The notes under the pieces: generated by a model
What the model was told of the DNA's origin: nothing
The model's database searches: none
Seen by the model: the letters and a program-made list of their open reading frames with translations, nothing else
NCBI GenBank assembly: GCA_017635095.1
Contig: JAGBMA010000125.1
Span: forward strand, 1-33,387
Length of the DNA stretch: 33,387 bases
Direction: 5' to 3'
Origin: Ruminiclostridium sp.
GTDB lineage: Bacteria; Bacillota; Clostridia; Oscillospirales; Ruminococcaceae
Position numbers and translations under genes: made by a program
In this document: positions 1 through 6,317 of the stretch, one piece after another
Layout of the letters: each line of letters opens with the position of its first letter
How positions within the stretch are numbered: position 1 is the stretch's first letter

Positions 1-102
1 ATTTGTGATAGTCAGGCAGCACGGGCAACCGCCCCTGACGGGCTGCTGCCCGGCTACCAGCCTATCACAGATAAACTCACCGTCAATAGGCTTTCGCGGC
101 AT
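1..102 (-). CDS. Possible 5' end of an unidentified gene leaving the window
   Basis: A minus-strand reading frame opens at ATG (complement of 100-102) and runs 34 codons to the window edge without a stop. The peptide begins MPRKPIDGEF and contains a CPCC motif that could bind metal. No clear ribosome binding site precedes the ATG, and the frame is open for a further 16 or so codons upstream without another good start, so it could also be the remnant of a longer gene. I do not recognise the family. The same DNA forms strong inverted repeats (see 4-69), which argues against a normal gene. Confidence 0.2.
   Translation of the reverse strand, partial: MPRKPIDGEFICDRLVAGQQPVRGGCPCCLTITN
4..69. 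other. Compact multi-hairpin inverted-repeat element
   Basis: An 8-bp outer stem (TGTGATAG at 4-11 with CTATCACA at 62-69) encloses three smaller inverted repeats. These are TCAGG/CCTGA (12-16/34-38, with GGGC/GCCC nested inside), CGGGC/GCCCG (39-43/48-52) and GCT/AGC (53-55/59-61). The alternative pairing GGCAGCA/TGCTGCC (15-21/44-50) competes with these. The cloverleaf-like outline is not a tRNA: it has no T-loop consensus and the arm sizes are wrong. It could be a structured RNA, a small palindromic repeat or chance in a coding end. Confidence 0.35.
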
Positions 103-181
103 AAAGTATCGCGGCTTATTTACGATTTTGGAAGTAGAACCGGCTCAAAAAAACAATATATGGTATGCCGCGCTTTCTCTA

Positions 182-210
182 TTGACAATATGTACTGTCG
201 GTGGTATAAT
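182..210 (+). promoter_or_regulatory. Sigma-A promoter of the SH3b/serine hydrolase gene
   Basis: TTGACA at 182-187 and TATAAT at 205-210 are separated by 17 bases, a perfect consensus. Predicted transcription start is near 217, giving a leader of about 65 nt before the ATG at 282. Confidence 0.85.
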
Positions 211-222
211 TATATCGTGAAA

Positions 223-229
223 TGTCGAA
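223..229 (+). promoter_or_regulatory. Possible Spo0A box just downstream of the promoter
   Basis: TGTCGAA at 223-229 is an exact match to the Spo0A box consensus and lies about 6 nt after the predicted transcription start, a position where binding would be expected to repress. A 7-mer match on either strand is expected a few times by chance in a window this size, so this is tentative. Confidence 0.25.
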
Positions 230-281
230 AGGAGCACGGGTGTGAAGATATGATCTCTTCAAAACCGACAGGAGGTAGTAC

Positions 282-1709
282 ATGAAGTTAAAAAAAGCGA
301 TAGCATCGGTATTTCTCGCCTGCAGCATCGCGATAAGTTCGTCTGCAGTCGTTTCTGCCGAAAGTGAAACGTCGAATGAAACACCGTACTATGTGCGGAT
401 ACTTACAAAGAATGTCAACATAAGGAACGGTCCGGGTACAAGCTATGATATAACTGCAAAGACAAAGGGCGCAAGTTCTTTCATCTATGTCGGTGCCCAG
501 TTCGATGATTTTGATATACTGTGGTATAAGTTTGAGGACAAGAACGGGAAAGTCGGCTGGGTATCAAGTGATTTTTCCCGCCGGTATCTGAAGAAGGCCG
601 CAAGACCGGAGATAGACCCGGTTGAGGAGTACGTTTCCGACGGAACGGCATACTCCGATATAATGAAAGTCGTTTCCGATACCGCGGTAAGCGCCAATGC
701 CATCGGTGTGCAGGTAGCGGCTATCCGAGGCAGCGACGGCAAGGTGATCGACTGGACTTGGGGATATTCAAAATACGGTGAAAAGGCTATCGGAAATGCC
801 ACAAAAATAAGGACCGCGTCCATAAGCAAGGTGGCTGTCGCGATCTGTGCGGTAAAGATGCAGGAGCAGGGAATACTTGACATCAACAAGAAGATAAGCA
901 AATACTGGGGAGAAAAGCTCCCGAAACCGGTATCGCTTGCGACTCTCCTTACCCATACATCGACCCTTGGCTACCTTTCAATGAAGACTGACAAGGAGAA
1001 GATACTCGATCAGCTCACAAAAGCCGGCAACTATACCGATAAGAAAATAGGTTCCGCAGCATCGTGGTATTATAACAACTACGGTATATCCGTGGCGGCT
1101 GCTACACTTGAGATCGCTTCCGATACTGTCCTTGAGGACTATGCACAGGAAAACCTCTTCAAACCCCTCGGGGTCGATATGTCGTTCTTCTCCGGAAATA
1201 TCGAGAAACAGTCCCGCCTTGCGACTCTCTATGAAGCGGATCACGGCGTTGAGCTGCTCCCGGGGGAGGCTAAGTATGTTCTGCCCGACGGTGTGGTTGG
1301 AAATAACTCCGGAAACTATGTCGGCGGACTCACAGGCTCCGCAAGAGATGTTGCGAAGATGTTCTTTATGCTTGCAAATGACGGTAAGTTCAAGTCAGAG
1401 CAGATACTTTCCCCCGAATCCGTTGAGATACTCGAAAAGAGATACTTCACCGCCACAGAGTACGGCGGTAAGTTCAAGCAGTGCATAGCTCTCCGTTACG
1501 GCAAAGAGCGCTACGGTACTCCGGGTGTGTATTATCATACCGGAAATGCTTACGGCGTGATCGCCCTTGCATCATACGATCCGGAAACAAAGAATACGGT
1601 CGTCGTCCTTACTACCGGTGCAAGTCACTCACGCGATGACGACGGAGTTTACAGTGTATGCTCGACCATAGCGGACAGCGTTTACAGAAATATAGACAAT
1701 ATCGTGTGA
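282..1709 (+). CDS. Secreted SH3b-domain serine hydrolase, beta-lactamase/DD-peptidase fold
   Basis: Predicted exported enzyme of 475 residues. A Sec signal peptide (KLKK, a hydrophobic core, then VSAES around residues 24-28) is followed by a bacterial SH3 domain (about 36-103), a module that often binds cell wall. The catalytic domain of the class C beta-lactamase/DD-carboxypeptidase superfamily (about 125-475) shows all three motifs: S180-I-S-K183, Y264-N-N266 and H419-T-G421. Family knowledge suggests action on peptidoglycan stem peptides or related D-amino acid substrates outside the cell. Whether it is a carboxypeptidase, an esterase or a beta-lactamase cannot be told from sequence. The start is secure: AGGAGG at 270-275 sits 6 nt before the ATG. 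It is a single-gene transcript between its own promoter and a hairpin terminator. Confidence 0.88.
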   Translation: MKLKKAIASVFLACSIAISSSAVVSAESETSNETPYYVRILTKNVNIRNGPGTSYDITAKTKGASSFIYVGAQFDDFDILWYKFEDKNGKVGWVSSDFSRRYLKKAARPEIDPVEEYVSDGTAYSDIMKVVSDTAVSANAIGVQVAAIRGSDGKVIDWTWGYSKYGEKAIGNATKIRTASISKVAVAICAVKMQEQGILDINKKISKYWGEKLPKPVSLATLLTHTSTLGYLSMKTDKEKILDQLTKAGNYTDKKIGSAASWYYNNYGISVAAATLEIASDTVLEDYAQENLFKPLGVDMSFFSGNIEKQSRLATLYEADHGVELLPGEAKYVLPDGVVGNNSGNYVGGLTGSARDVAKMFFMLANDGKFKSEQILSPESVEILEKRYFTATEYGGKFKQCIALRYGKERYGTPGVYYHTGNAYGVIALASYDPETKNTVVVLTTGASHSRDDDGVYSVCSTIADSVYRNIDNIV

Positions 1710-1718
1710 CGGTTATCC

Positions 1719-1748
1719 TTTCCCCGTGCAGCAAAATGCACGGGGAAA
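1719..1748 (+). terminator. Hairpin terminator after the serine hydrolase gene
   Basis: A perfect 12-bp stem, TTTCCCCGTGCA (1719-1730) with TGCACGGGGAAA (1737-1748), has a 6-nt loop GCAAAA and lies 10 bases after the stop codon. The following bases are only moderately T-rich, so termination may be incomplete. Confidence 0.65.
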
Positions 1749-1811
1749 TGCCCTGTTTATGCGGCACCGAAAAAAATATTCCAAAAATTTTAAAAAATTT
1801 TCAAAAAACAC

Positions 1812-1840
1812 TTGACAAATCGTGAAGTTTCGTGTATAAT
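1812..1840 (+). promoter_or_regulatory. Sigma-A promoter of the tRNA operon
   Basis: TTGACA at 1812-1817 and TATAAT at 1835-1840 are separated by 17 bases, with A/T-rich sequence upstream resembling an UP element. This is a perfect consensus, as expected for a stable RNA operon. The first tRNA starts 22 bases after the -10 box. Confidence 0.9.
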
Positions 1841-1861
1841 GAAACAGTCGCTTGAAGACAT

Positions 1862-1937
1862 GGGAGTTTAGCTCAGCTGGGAGAGCGTCTGCCCTACAAG
1901 CAGAGGGTCACAGGTTCGAGCCCTGTAACTCCCACCA
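1862..1937 (+). tRNA. tRNA-Val (anticodon TAC)
   Basis: Full cloverleaf. Acceptor GGGAGTT (1862-1868) pairs with AACTCCC (1927-1933), and the anticodon stem TCTGC/GCAGA encloses CCTACAA with anticodon TAC. The T loop reads GGTTCGAG. The 3' CCA is encoded (1935-1937). It is the first gene of a four-tRNA operon. Confidence 0.97.
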
Positions 1938-1955
1938 TGTTTACAAGCGATGTAC

Positions 1956-2032
1956 GGCCCGGTAGTTCAGCTGGTTAGAACGCTAGCCTGTCACGCTAGA
2001 GGTCATGGGTTCGAGCCCCATTCGGGTCGCCA
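1956..2032 (+). tRNA. tRNA-Asp (anticodon GTC)
   Basis: Acceptor GGCCCGG (1956-1962) pairs with TTCGGGTC-side bases 2022-2028, using G-T wobbles. The anticodon stem CTAGC/GCTAG encloses CTGTCAC, anticodon GTC. Discriminator G2029 is typical of tRNA-Asp. CCA is encoded at 2030-2032. Confidence 0.97.
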
Positions 2033-2062
2033 ATTCCGTTCGTTATCGGGCGGAGAAAATGT

Positions 2063-2138
2063 GCTTCTGTAGCTCAGTCGGTAGAGCAGGGGACTGAAAA
2101 TCCCCGTGTCGTTGGTTCGATTCCGACCGGAAGCACCA
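2063..2138 (+). tRNA. tRNA-Phe (anticodon GAA)
   Basis: Acceptor GCTTCTG (2063-2069) pairs with CGGAAGC (2128-2134). The anticodon stem GGGGA/TCCCC encloses CTGAAAA, anticodon GAA. The T loop GGTTCGATTCC is present and CCA is encoded at 2136-2138. Only three bases separate it from the next tRNA. Confidence 0.97.
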
Positions 2139-2141
2139 TTT

Positions 2142-2217
2142 GCGGATTTAGCTCATCTGGTAGAGCGCCACCTTGCCAAGGTGGAGGTAGCGAGTTCGAG
2201 CCTCGTAATCCGCTCCA
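2142..2217 (+). tRNA. tRNA-Gly (anticodon GCC)
   Basis: Acceptor GCGGATT (2142-2148) pairs with AATCCGC (2207-2213). The anticodon stem CCACC/GGTGG encloses TTGCCAA, anticodon GCC. Discriminator T2214 is usual for tRNA-Gly and CCA is encoded at 2215-2217. It is the last gene of the tRNA operon. Confidence 0.97.
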
Positions 2218-2226
2218 TAGAATTGG

Positions 2227-2262
2227 TTTACCGCGCAGATTGTTCTGTGCGGTAAATTGTTA
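2227..2262 (+). terminator. Hairpin terminator of the tRNA operon
   Basis: A 12-bp stem with one G-T wobble, TTTACCGCGCAG (2227-2238) with CTGTGCGGTAAA (2245-2256), has loop ATTGTT and is followed by a T-rich tail. It begins 10 bases after tRNA-Gly. Confidence 0.75.
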
Positions 2263-2347
2263 TAGGTGACACTCTCTGAAACCCCCGTAAGGTTTTGGGC
2301 GGTGTTGCATGAAGATCCGGAACCGGGACGTTCAAAGGAGGTAAACC

Positions 2348-2857
2348 ATGAATGTAACATCTGCTCAGGCTGCAAAAATACTGAGAAAGTATGAAGATGA
2401 AATGGAAGGCATAATCTCAAATGAGACCCTCAGCCGTGAGTTCCTTGCCGCGGTAGGTGAGGACGTAGAAAGCGTCCGTCCTGCATATAACTACTCCGAA
2501 ACACAGGCTAAAATCGTTGAGCTTGAGGATAAGATCCGTAAGCTCAAACACGCTCTGAATGTTTTCAATACCAAGGAGAAACTGCCTGGATTCGGTCTGA
2601 CAATAGATCAGGCCCTCATCTATATGCCTCAGCTTTCACGACGCCGTGAAAAGCTCCGTACAATGAAGAGCGTTCTCCCGAAAGCCCGTGAAGAAAACCG
2701 GTTCGGAAAGGCAAGCAATATCATTGATTATCGCTACGCAAATTATGATATAGCTGCCGTGGAGAAAGATTACAACGAAGTCTCTGATCTTCTCGCGAAA
2801 CTTCAGACTGCACTCGATACCGTGAACAATACGGTGACTTTCGATATTGAGGTATAA
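2348..2857 (+). CDS. DIP1984-like (DUF6847) helical protein, function unknown
   Basis: A 169-residue cytoplasmic protein without signal peptide or membrane segment. It is mostly helical and charged, with likely coiled-coil stretches near residues 50-75 and 135-160. The overall pattern (an N-terminal helix pair, an ELEDKIRKLKHALN helix, then LTIDQALIYMPQLSRRREKL) resembles the DIP1984/DUF6847 family of small helical proteins, which has no assigned function. That family call comes from memory of its style and is moderate. The start is supported by AAAGGAGG about 7 nt before the ATG. It follows the tRNA operon terminator by roughly 85 bases, has no recognisable consensus promoter of its own, and ends at a strong terminator (3034-3073). 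Confidence 0.75.
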   Translation: MNVTSAQAAKILRKYEDEMEGIISNETLSREFLAAVGEDVESVRPAYNYSETQAKIVELEDKIRKLKHALNVFNTKEKLPGFGLTIDQALIYMPQLSRRREKLRTMKSVLPKAREENRFGKASNIIDYRYANYDIAAVEKDYNEVSDLLAKLQTALDTVNNTVTFDIEV

Positions 2858-3033
2858 ATATTTTTCCGTCGGACAGAACCCTTTTTGTTTTGACTAAATG
2901 CTGTTCAATGTTCGGGTTTTCCTTTATTCCTTTTTGTTATAAGTTTTAAGGTTATGTTCAGTGTTAAGGAAAATTCATTTTTTGATCCTGAGAACTGCTT
3001 TGCATTTCTCTCTCTGTTCGTAAAAACTTTTCC

Positions 3034-3073
3034 GCGCAGCCGAAGTACGGTTATAGGCTGCGTATTTTTTTTT
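3034..3073 (+). terminator. Rho-independent terminator
   Basis: The stem CGCAGCC (3035-3041) with GGCTGCG (3056-3062) is extended by a G-T pair, with a 14-nt loop and a run of nine T at 3065-3073. The 316-base gap 2858-3173 otherwise holds nothing I can support as a gene. A weak A/T-rich promoter-like stretch near 3110-3120 may serve the lipoprotein gene. Confidence 0.85.
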
Positions 3074-3173
3074 GCAACCTTTCATGCTGCTGTATGGTGT
3101 TATATACGAAGCGCCTTTATGCACCACATAAAATGCCGCCTACGCACCTTTTGCACCATGAAAGGAGAAACCT

Positions 3174-4679
3174 ATGAACATACGAAGAAAAGTATCCGTT
3201 TTATGTGCAGCCGCCATTCTGCTGTCCCTTACGGGCTGCAAGCAGGGAGGAGCTGCCGCATCAGATGAAGCTGAAACTCTTACACAGCCTGCGGTGGAGA
3301 CTGTATATAACGAGGGAGCAGCCGCTTCTTCTGCCTATGATCCTTCGTCACAGCAGTCTTATGAAACTACAGTGATAAATGGCGAGAGCTATATCGTTAT
3401 GACTACATCGAGCGGTCTTTATGAAACTACGAAAGCGCCTGAAAGCGAAGATGCTCCTGTGATAACCGCACCGGACGCGACGTTCTCAAAGGAAGATGTA
3501 AAGCTGACAATTGAGAGCGGTGCCGACAGGATAACGACTGCCGTGGATTACATCACGCTCCGTACAGAATACACCGGACCCGGTAATGTGATACTGACTA
3601 CCGGTGAGCAATACAGCCTCGAAAAGTACGAGAACGGGTGCTGGAGAACGATAGATTTCTCGGGTGAGAAGTACTGGATCATGCTTGCATACGAGATCTC
3701 GGCATATTCCAGACCAACTTTCGAGATAAGTCTTGAGGACGGAATTTATACAGAGCCGATAACTGCCGGAAAATACCGTGTTGCAAAGCAGATAAGCTCG
3801 ATTGCCCCAGGTGGCTACGATACTTATTACGCCGAGTTCGAGGTCGAGGACAGTGACAGTGAGCCTCAGTACGAGGTCGCGGAGGAAAACGGCTATATCA
3901 AGCTTCGCATCGTTGACATTCAGCCGGATAAGTATGAGTGCGCGCTTACATTCCCGCACCCTGACAGGTATTTTGTTATCTGCGATACTTCGGATTATCC
4001 AGATCTTTGCATCGGTGATGATATTGACGTTGATTTCTCGGTAATGTACAGGATCTCGGAGCGTATCTTCCGTATTATGCCCACATCTGTGGCGTTCAGT
4101 ACCCGGGAAATGCCGTCGGCAGCCGGCACTACTGCTGCTGCTAAGCCTGTCATTTACCTATATCCCGAGAAGAGAACTCAGGTAGATGTTAAGCTCGATT
4201 ATAACGGCGAATGGACGCTTGCGATACCGAAGTACCGTGACGGCTGGACTGTGACAGCAAGCCCGGACGGAACGCTCGAATGTGAGGGCAGGGAATACCC
4301 GTATCTGTTCTGGGAGGGAAGGAACGCGTTCGCTCTCGATACTTCTCACGGCTTTTGTGTGAGCGGGGAAGACACGGAAGCGTTCCTCTCGGAAAAGCTT
4401 TCATACCTCGGTCTGAATGAAAGTGAAGCTGAGGAATTTATGGAATACTGGCTGCCGCTGATGAGGGATAATGCATATAATGTCATCACCTTCGCGGGCG
4501 AGGATTACACAGATAATGCGGCGCTGGATATTACACCCATGCCCGATACGGTAATTCGTGTGTTTATGGCATTTACTCCGTCAAAAGAGCCTGTTGCTAT
4601 TCCTGCCCAGCAGCTTGCGGAAGCTCCCGCAAGAAACGGATTTACTGTTGTGGAGTGGGGCGGAGCGATAGAACGATGA
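3174..4679 (+). CDS. Lipoprotein with Ig-like domain and C-terminal KPVIYLYPEK domain
   Basis: A 501-residue predicted lipoprotein of unknown function. The N-terminus has a basic start, a hydrophobic segment and a lipobox LTGC with Cys22 as the acylation site, so the mature protein should be anchored on the outer face of the membrane. A Ser/Thr-rich linker (about 25-105) carries two copies of a YETT motif. Next comes a domain resembling the bacterial Ig-like Big_14 family (about 107-225, GEQYSLEKYENGCW and TAGKYRVAKQI) and a middle beta-rich segment (235-310). The C-terminal domain (about 324-501) starts KPVIYLYPEK, a motif I recall from uncharacterised Clostridia surface proteins. The ribosome binding site AAAGGAG lies about 7 nt upstream. 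It is monocistronic and ends at a bidirectional terminator. Confidence 0.8.
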   Translation: MNIRRKVSVLCAAAILLSLTGCKQGGAAASDEAETLTQPAVETVYNEGAAASSAYDPSSQQSYETTVINGESYIVMTTSSGLYETTKAPESEDAPVITAPDATFSKEDVKLTIESGADRITTAVDYITLRTEYTGPGNVILTTGEQYSLEKYENGCWRTIDFSGEKYWIMLAYEISAYSRPTFEISLEDGIYTEPITAGKYRVAKQISSIAPGGYDTYYAEFEVEDSDSEPQYEVAEENGYIKLRIVDIQPDKYECALTFPHPDRYFVICDTSDYPDLCIGDDIDVDFSVMYRISERIFRIMPTSVAFSTREMPSAAGTTAAAKPVIYLYPEKRTQVDVKLDYNGEWTLAIPKYRDGWTVTASPDGTLECEGREYPYLFWEGRNAFALDTSHGFCVSGEDTEAFLSEKLSYLGLNESEAEEFMEYWLPLMRDNAYNVITFAGEDYTDNAALDITPMPDTVIRVFMAFTPSKEPVAIPAQQLAEAPARNGFTVVEWGGAIER

Positions 4680-4693
4680 GATCGAAATAAAAG

Positions 4694-4727
4694 AAAAACT
4701 CCCGAAGATGATCTCCGGGAGTTTTTT
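4694..4727. terminator. Bidirectional terminator between convergent genes
   Basis: The stem ACTCCCG (4698-4704) with CGGGAGT (4716-4722) is flanked by an A run (4694-4698) and a T run (4722-4727), so it can terminate both the plus-strand lipoprotein transcript and the minus-strand zinc-ribbon transcript. Confidence 0.85.
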
Positions 4728-4799
4728 ATGTCATTGGTATAATACGAAATAACTGAGCGAAAGCGGAGTATATCTCATAAATCAATGATGTCCGGGCTA

Positions 4800-5072
4800 T
4801 TATTCACCCTTCTGCTTTGCGAAACACTCGCTGCAATATACGGGCCTGTCGTCGCGCGGTTTGAACGGAACAACAGCTTCTTTGCCGCAGCTTGCGCATA
4901 TTGCCGTGAACATCTCCCTGTTTCTGGAAGCGTTCTTCTTTGCATCTCTGCACTGCTTGCAGCGCTGGGGTTCGTTTGTGAAACCTTTTTCTGCATAGAA
5001 TTCCTGCTCACCGGCGGTGAAGATGAATTCTTTTCCGCAGTCCTTGCATACAAGCGTTTTGTCTGTGTACAT
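4800..5072 (-). CDS. Two-zinc-ribbon protein (CxxC-x17-CxxC)
   Basis: A 90-residue protein made almost entirely of two zinc ribbons. The first has C9-x2-C12 and C38-x2-C41 around the conserved FTAGEQEFYAEKGFTNEP stretch. The second has C59-x2-C62, then exactly 17 residues, then C80-x2-C83, matching the family NCBI calls CxxC-x17-CxxC. It probably binds nucleic acid or protein, but no specific function is known. I chose the internal ATG at 5072 because GAGGT sits 7 nt before it and the protein starts cleanly at MYTDKTLVCKDC. A longer frame to 5132 lacks a good ribosome binding site. It lies 72 bases after the SigH-like sigma factor gene and is probably co-transcribed with it. Confidence 0.85.
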   Translation of the reverse strand: MYTDKTLVCKDCGKEFIFTAGEQEFYAEKGFTNEPQRCKQCRDAKKNASRNREMFTAICASCGKEAVVPFKPRDDRPVYCSECFAKQKGE

Positions 5073-5144
5073 ACGATATACCTCGCCATAAAATATAATA
5101 TTGACCGTTTGCGGGTTTGCACCGCACAGCACTCTATGCAGCGG

Positions 5145-5690
5145 TCATAAAAGCGCTTTTAGTTTTTTTCTTGCCCTCGAAAGTGCATTATCAGCGGATT
5201 TCGGAGTAATATCAAGCTTTTCTGCGATCTGCTTATAAGAATAACCGTCGAGAAAAAGCTTCATAACGCTGTATTCTTTCTGGGAAAGAAAGGAGAGAAG
5301 ATGCTCCACGACTTCGTTATCCTCTTTGGTGATGATGTAATCATCTGCGGAGGAGCCTGCGTCGGGTATCTGTGCAAGATCAAAGTCGTCGTCCTTTTCA
5401 AGTCTGCCGCGGGCTTTGAGCACAGCGTTCTTCATTCTGTTTGTGATGCAGGTGCCTGCAAAAGCAGAAAAAGAGCCCTTATCTCTGTCGAATGCACGGA
5501 GTGCATCAAAAAGAGCAAGATACCCTTCCTGGCACAAGTCCTCGGATTCGACATCTTTGGTGCGCAGTTTTGCGGCTTTTATGCGGATAACAGGGGAGTA
5601 GCGTGATATTAGAAGCGCCATCTCACTGCTTTGCATCGGATCGGGTTGTTCTCTGATAATGCCGACAAGATCTTCATCGGAAACTTTCAT
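5145..5690 (-). CDS. RNA polymerase sigma-70 family factor, SigH-like
   Basis: A 181-residue sigma factor. Region 2 (about residues 27-97) has the core-binding helix EDLCQEGYLALFDALRAFD and the -10-recognition helix with FAGTCITNRMKNAV. Region 4 (about 127-181) has a helix-turn-helix, YSYKQIAEKLDITPKSADNALSRARKKLK. It has no region 1.1 or region 3. Layout and the ITNRM and KSADNALSRARKKL signatures are closest to SigH (Spo0H), the stationary-phase and early sporulation sigma factor, although it is shorter than the usual roughly 210 residues. The frame extends to a GTG at 5699, but the GGAAAGG ribosome binding site abuts that GTG and is 9 nt from the ATG at 5690, so ATG is the start. The promoter is consensus sigma-A (5722-5750). 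The two-zinc-ribbon gene follows in the same direction. Confidence 0.85.
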   Translation of the reverse strand: MKVSDEDLVGIIREQPDPMQSSEMALLISRYSPVIRIKAAKLRTKDVESEDLCQEGYLALFDALRAFDRDKGSFSAFAGTCITNRMKNAVLKARGRLEKDDDFDLAQIPDAGSSADDYIITKEDNEVVEHLLSFLSQKEYSVMKLFLDGYSYKQIAEKLDITPKSADNALSRARKKLKALL

Positions 5691-5721
5691 AGAAATCACC
5701 CTTTCCGAAGCATCTAAGCTG

Positions 5722-5750
5722 ATTATATCACTAAATTATCACAATGTCAA
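5722..5750 (-). promoter_or_regulatory. Sigma-A promoter of the sigma factor gene
   Basis: Read on the minus strand, TTGACA (5750-5745) and TATAAT (5727-5722) are separated by 17 bases. Both boxes are perfect consensus. The leader to the ATG is about 25 nt. Confidence 0.88.
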
Positions 5751-5768
5751 CATAATTATGATTTTTTC

Positions 5769-6317
5769 TTATGTTCGGCGATATTTTTTTCGACCCTCGG
5801 TAAATATGTTGCCTCCGTGGCAATCAATAGCCACTGTAAGCGGGAAATCCTCGATATAAAGCTTTTTGACGCTTTCACAGCCGAGATCTTCAAACGCTAT
5901 GACTTCGCAGCTTTTGATGCATTTGCAGGCTAACGCGCCTGCACCGCCTACAGCGCAGAAATACACTGCCTTGTTGCGTTCTATCGCTTCGATCACAGCC
6001 TGACTGCGTTCGCCTTTACCGATCATTGCGGCAAGACCTCTGTCAAGGAAATACGGTGCGAATTTGTCCATTCTTCCGGAAGTCGTGGGACCGCAGCTCC
6101 CTATGACCATACCTTCTTTTGTTCCGGTAGGGCCGACGTAATAGATCACTGCGCCGTTAAGTTCATAGGGGATAGGTTTTCCTGCTTCAATAAGCTCTGT
6201 TATTCTTTTGTGTGCCGCGTCACGGGAGGTGAAAACCGTTCCCGAAAGCATGACCTTATCCCCGGCACAGAGCTCGGGGGATAAGGTCTTAAGCTGTTCA
6301 ACATTAATTTTTCTCAT
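5769..6317 (-). CDS. Class I fumarate hydratase/tartrate dehydratase beta subunit
   Basis: A 182-residue protein matching the C-terminal (beta) domain of Fe-S-dependent class I fumarases and L-tartrate dehydratases, which reversibly hydrate fumarate to malate. Diagnostic segments are AGDKVMLSGTVFTSRDAAHKR, VGPTGTKEGMVIGSCGPTTSGRMD (substrate-binding loop) and AVGGAGALA. Length is slightly short for the family (185-205). The beta subunit works with an alpha subunit that carries the 4Fe-4S cluster and is normally encoded directly upstream. Here the upstream gene is instead a DivIVA-like coiled-coil protein, whose TGA overlaps this ATG in an ATGA motif (6314-6317), implying translational coupling. 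No alpha subunit is present in the window. I infer it is a genuine beta subunit whose partner is elsewhere. Another hydro-lyase role is possible. Confidence 0.88.
   Translation of the reverse strand: MRKINVEQLKTLSPELCAGDKVMLSGTVFTSRDAAHKRITELIEAGKPIPYELNGAVIYYVGPTGTKEGMVIGSCGPTTSGRMDKFAPYFLDRGLAAMIGKGERSQAVIEAIERNKAVYFCAVGGAGALACKCIKSCEVIAFEDLGCESVKKLYIEDFPLTVAIDCHGGNIFTEGRKKYRRT

Noticed and set aside
4-69. tRNA-like cloverleaf at the left edge
   Set aside because: Arm lengths do not fit a tRNA and the T-loop and D-loop consensus bases are missing.
5-220. 71-codon plus-strand frame at the left edge
   Set aside because: It runs through the inverted-repeat cluster and the consensus promoter of the next gene, with no ribosome binding site.
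2954-3268. 104-codon plus-strand frame starting before the lipoprotein gene
   Set aside because: It runs through a strong terminator hairpin and T tract and overlaps the lipoprotein signal peptide out of frame. It has no ribosome binding site.
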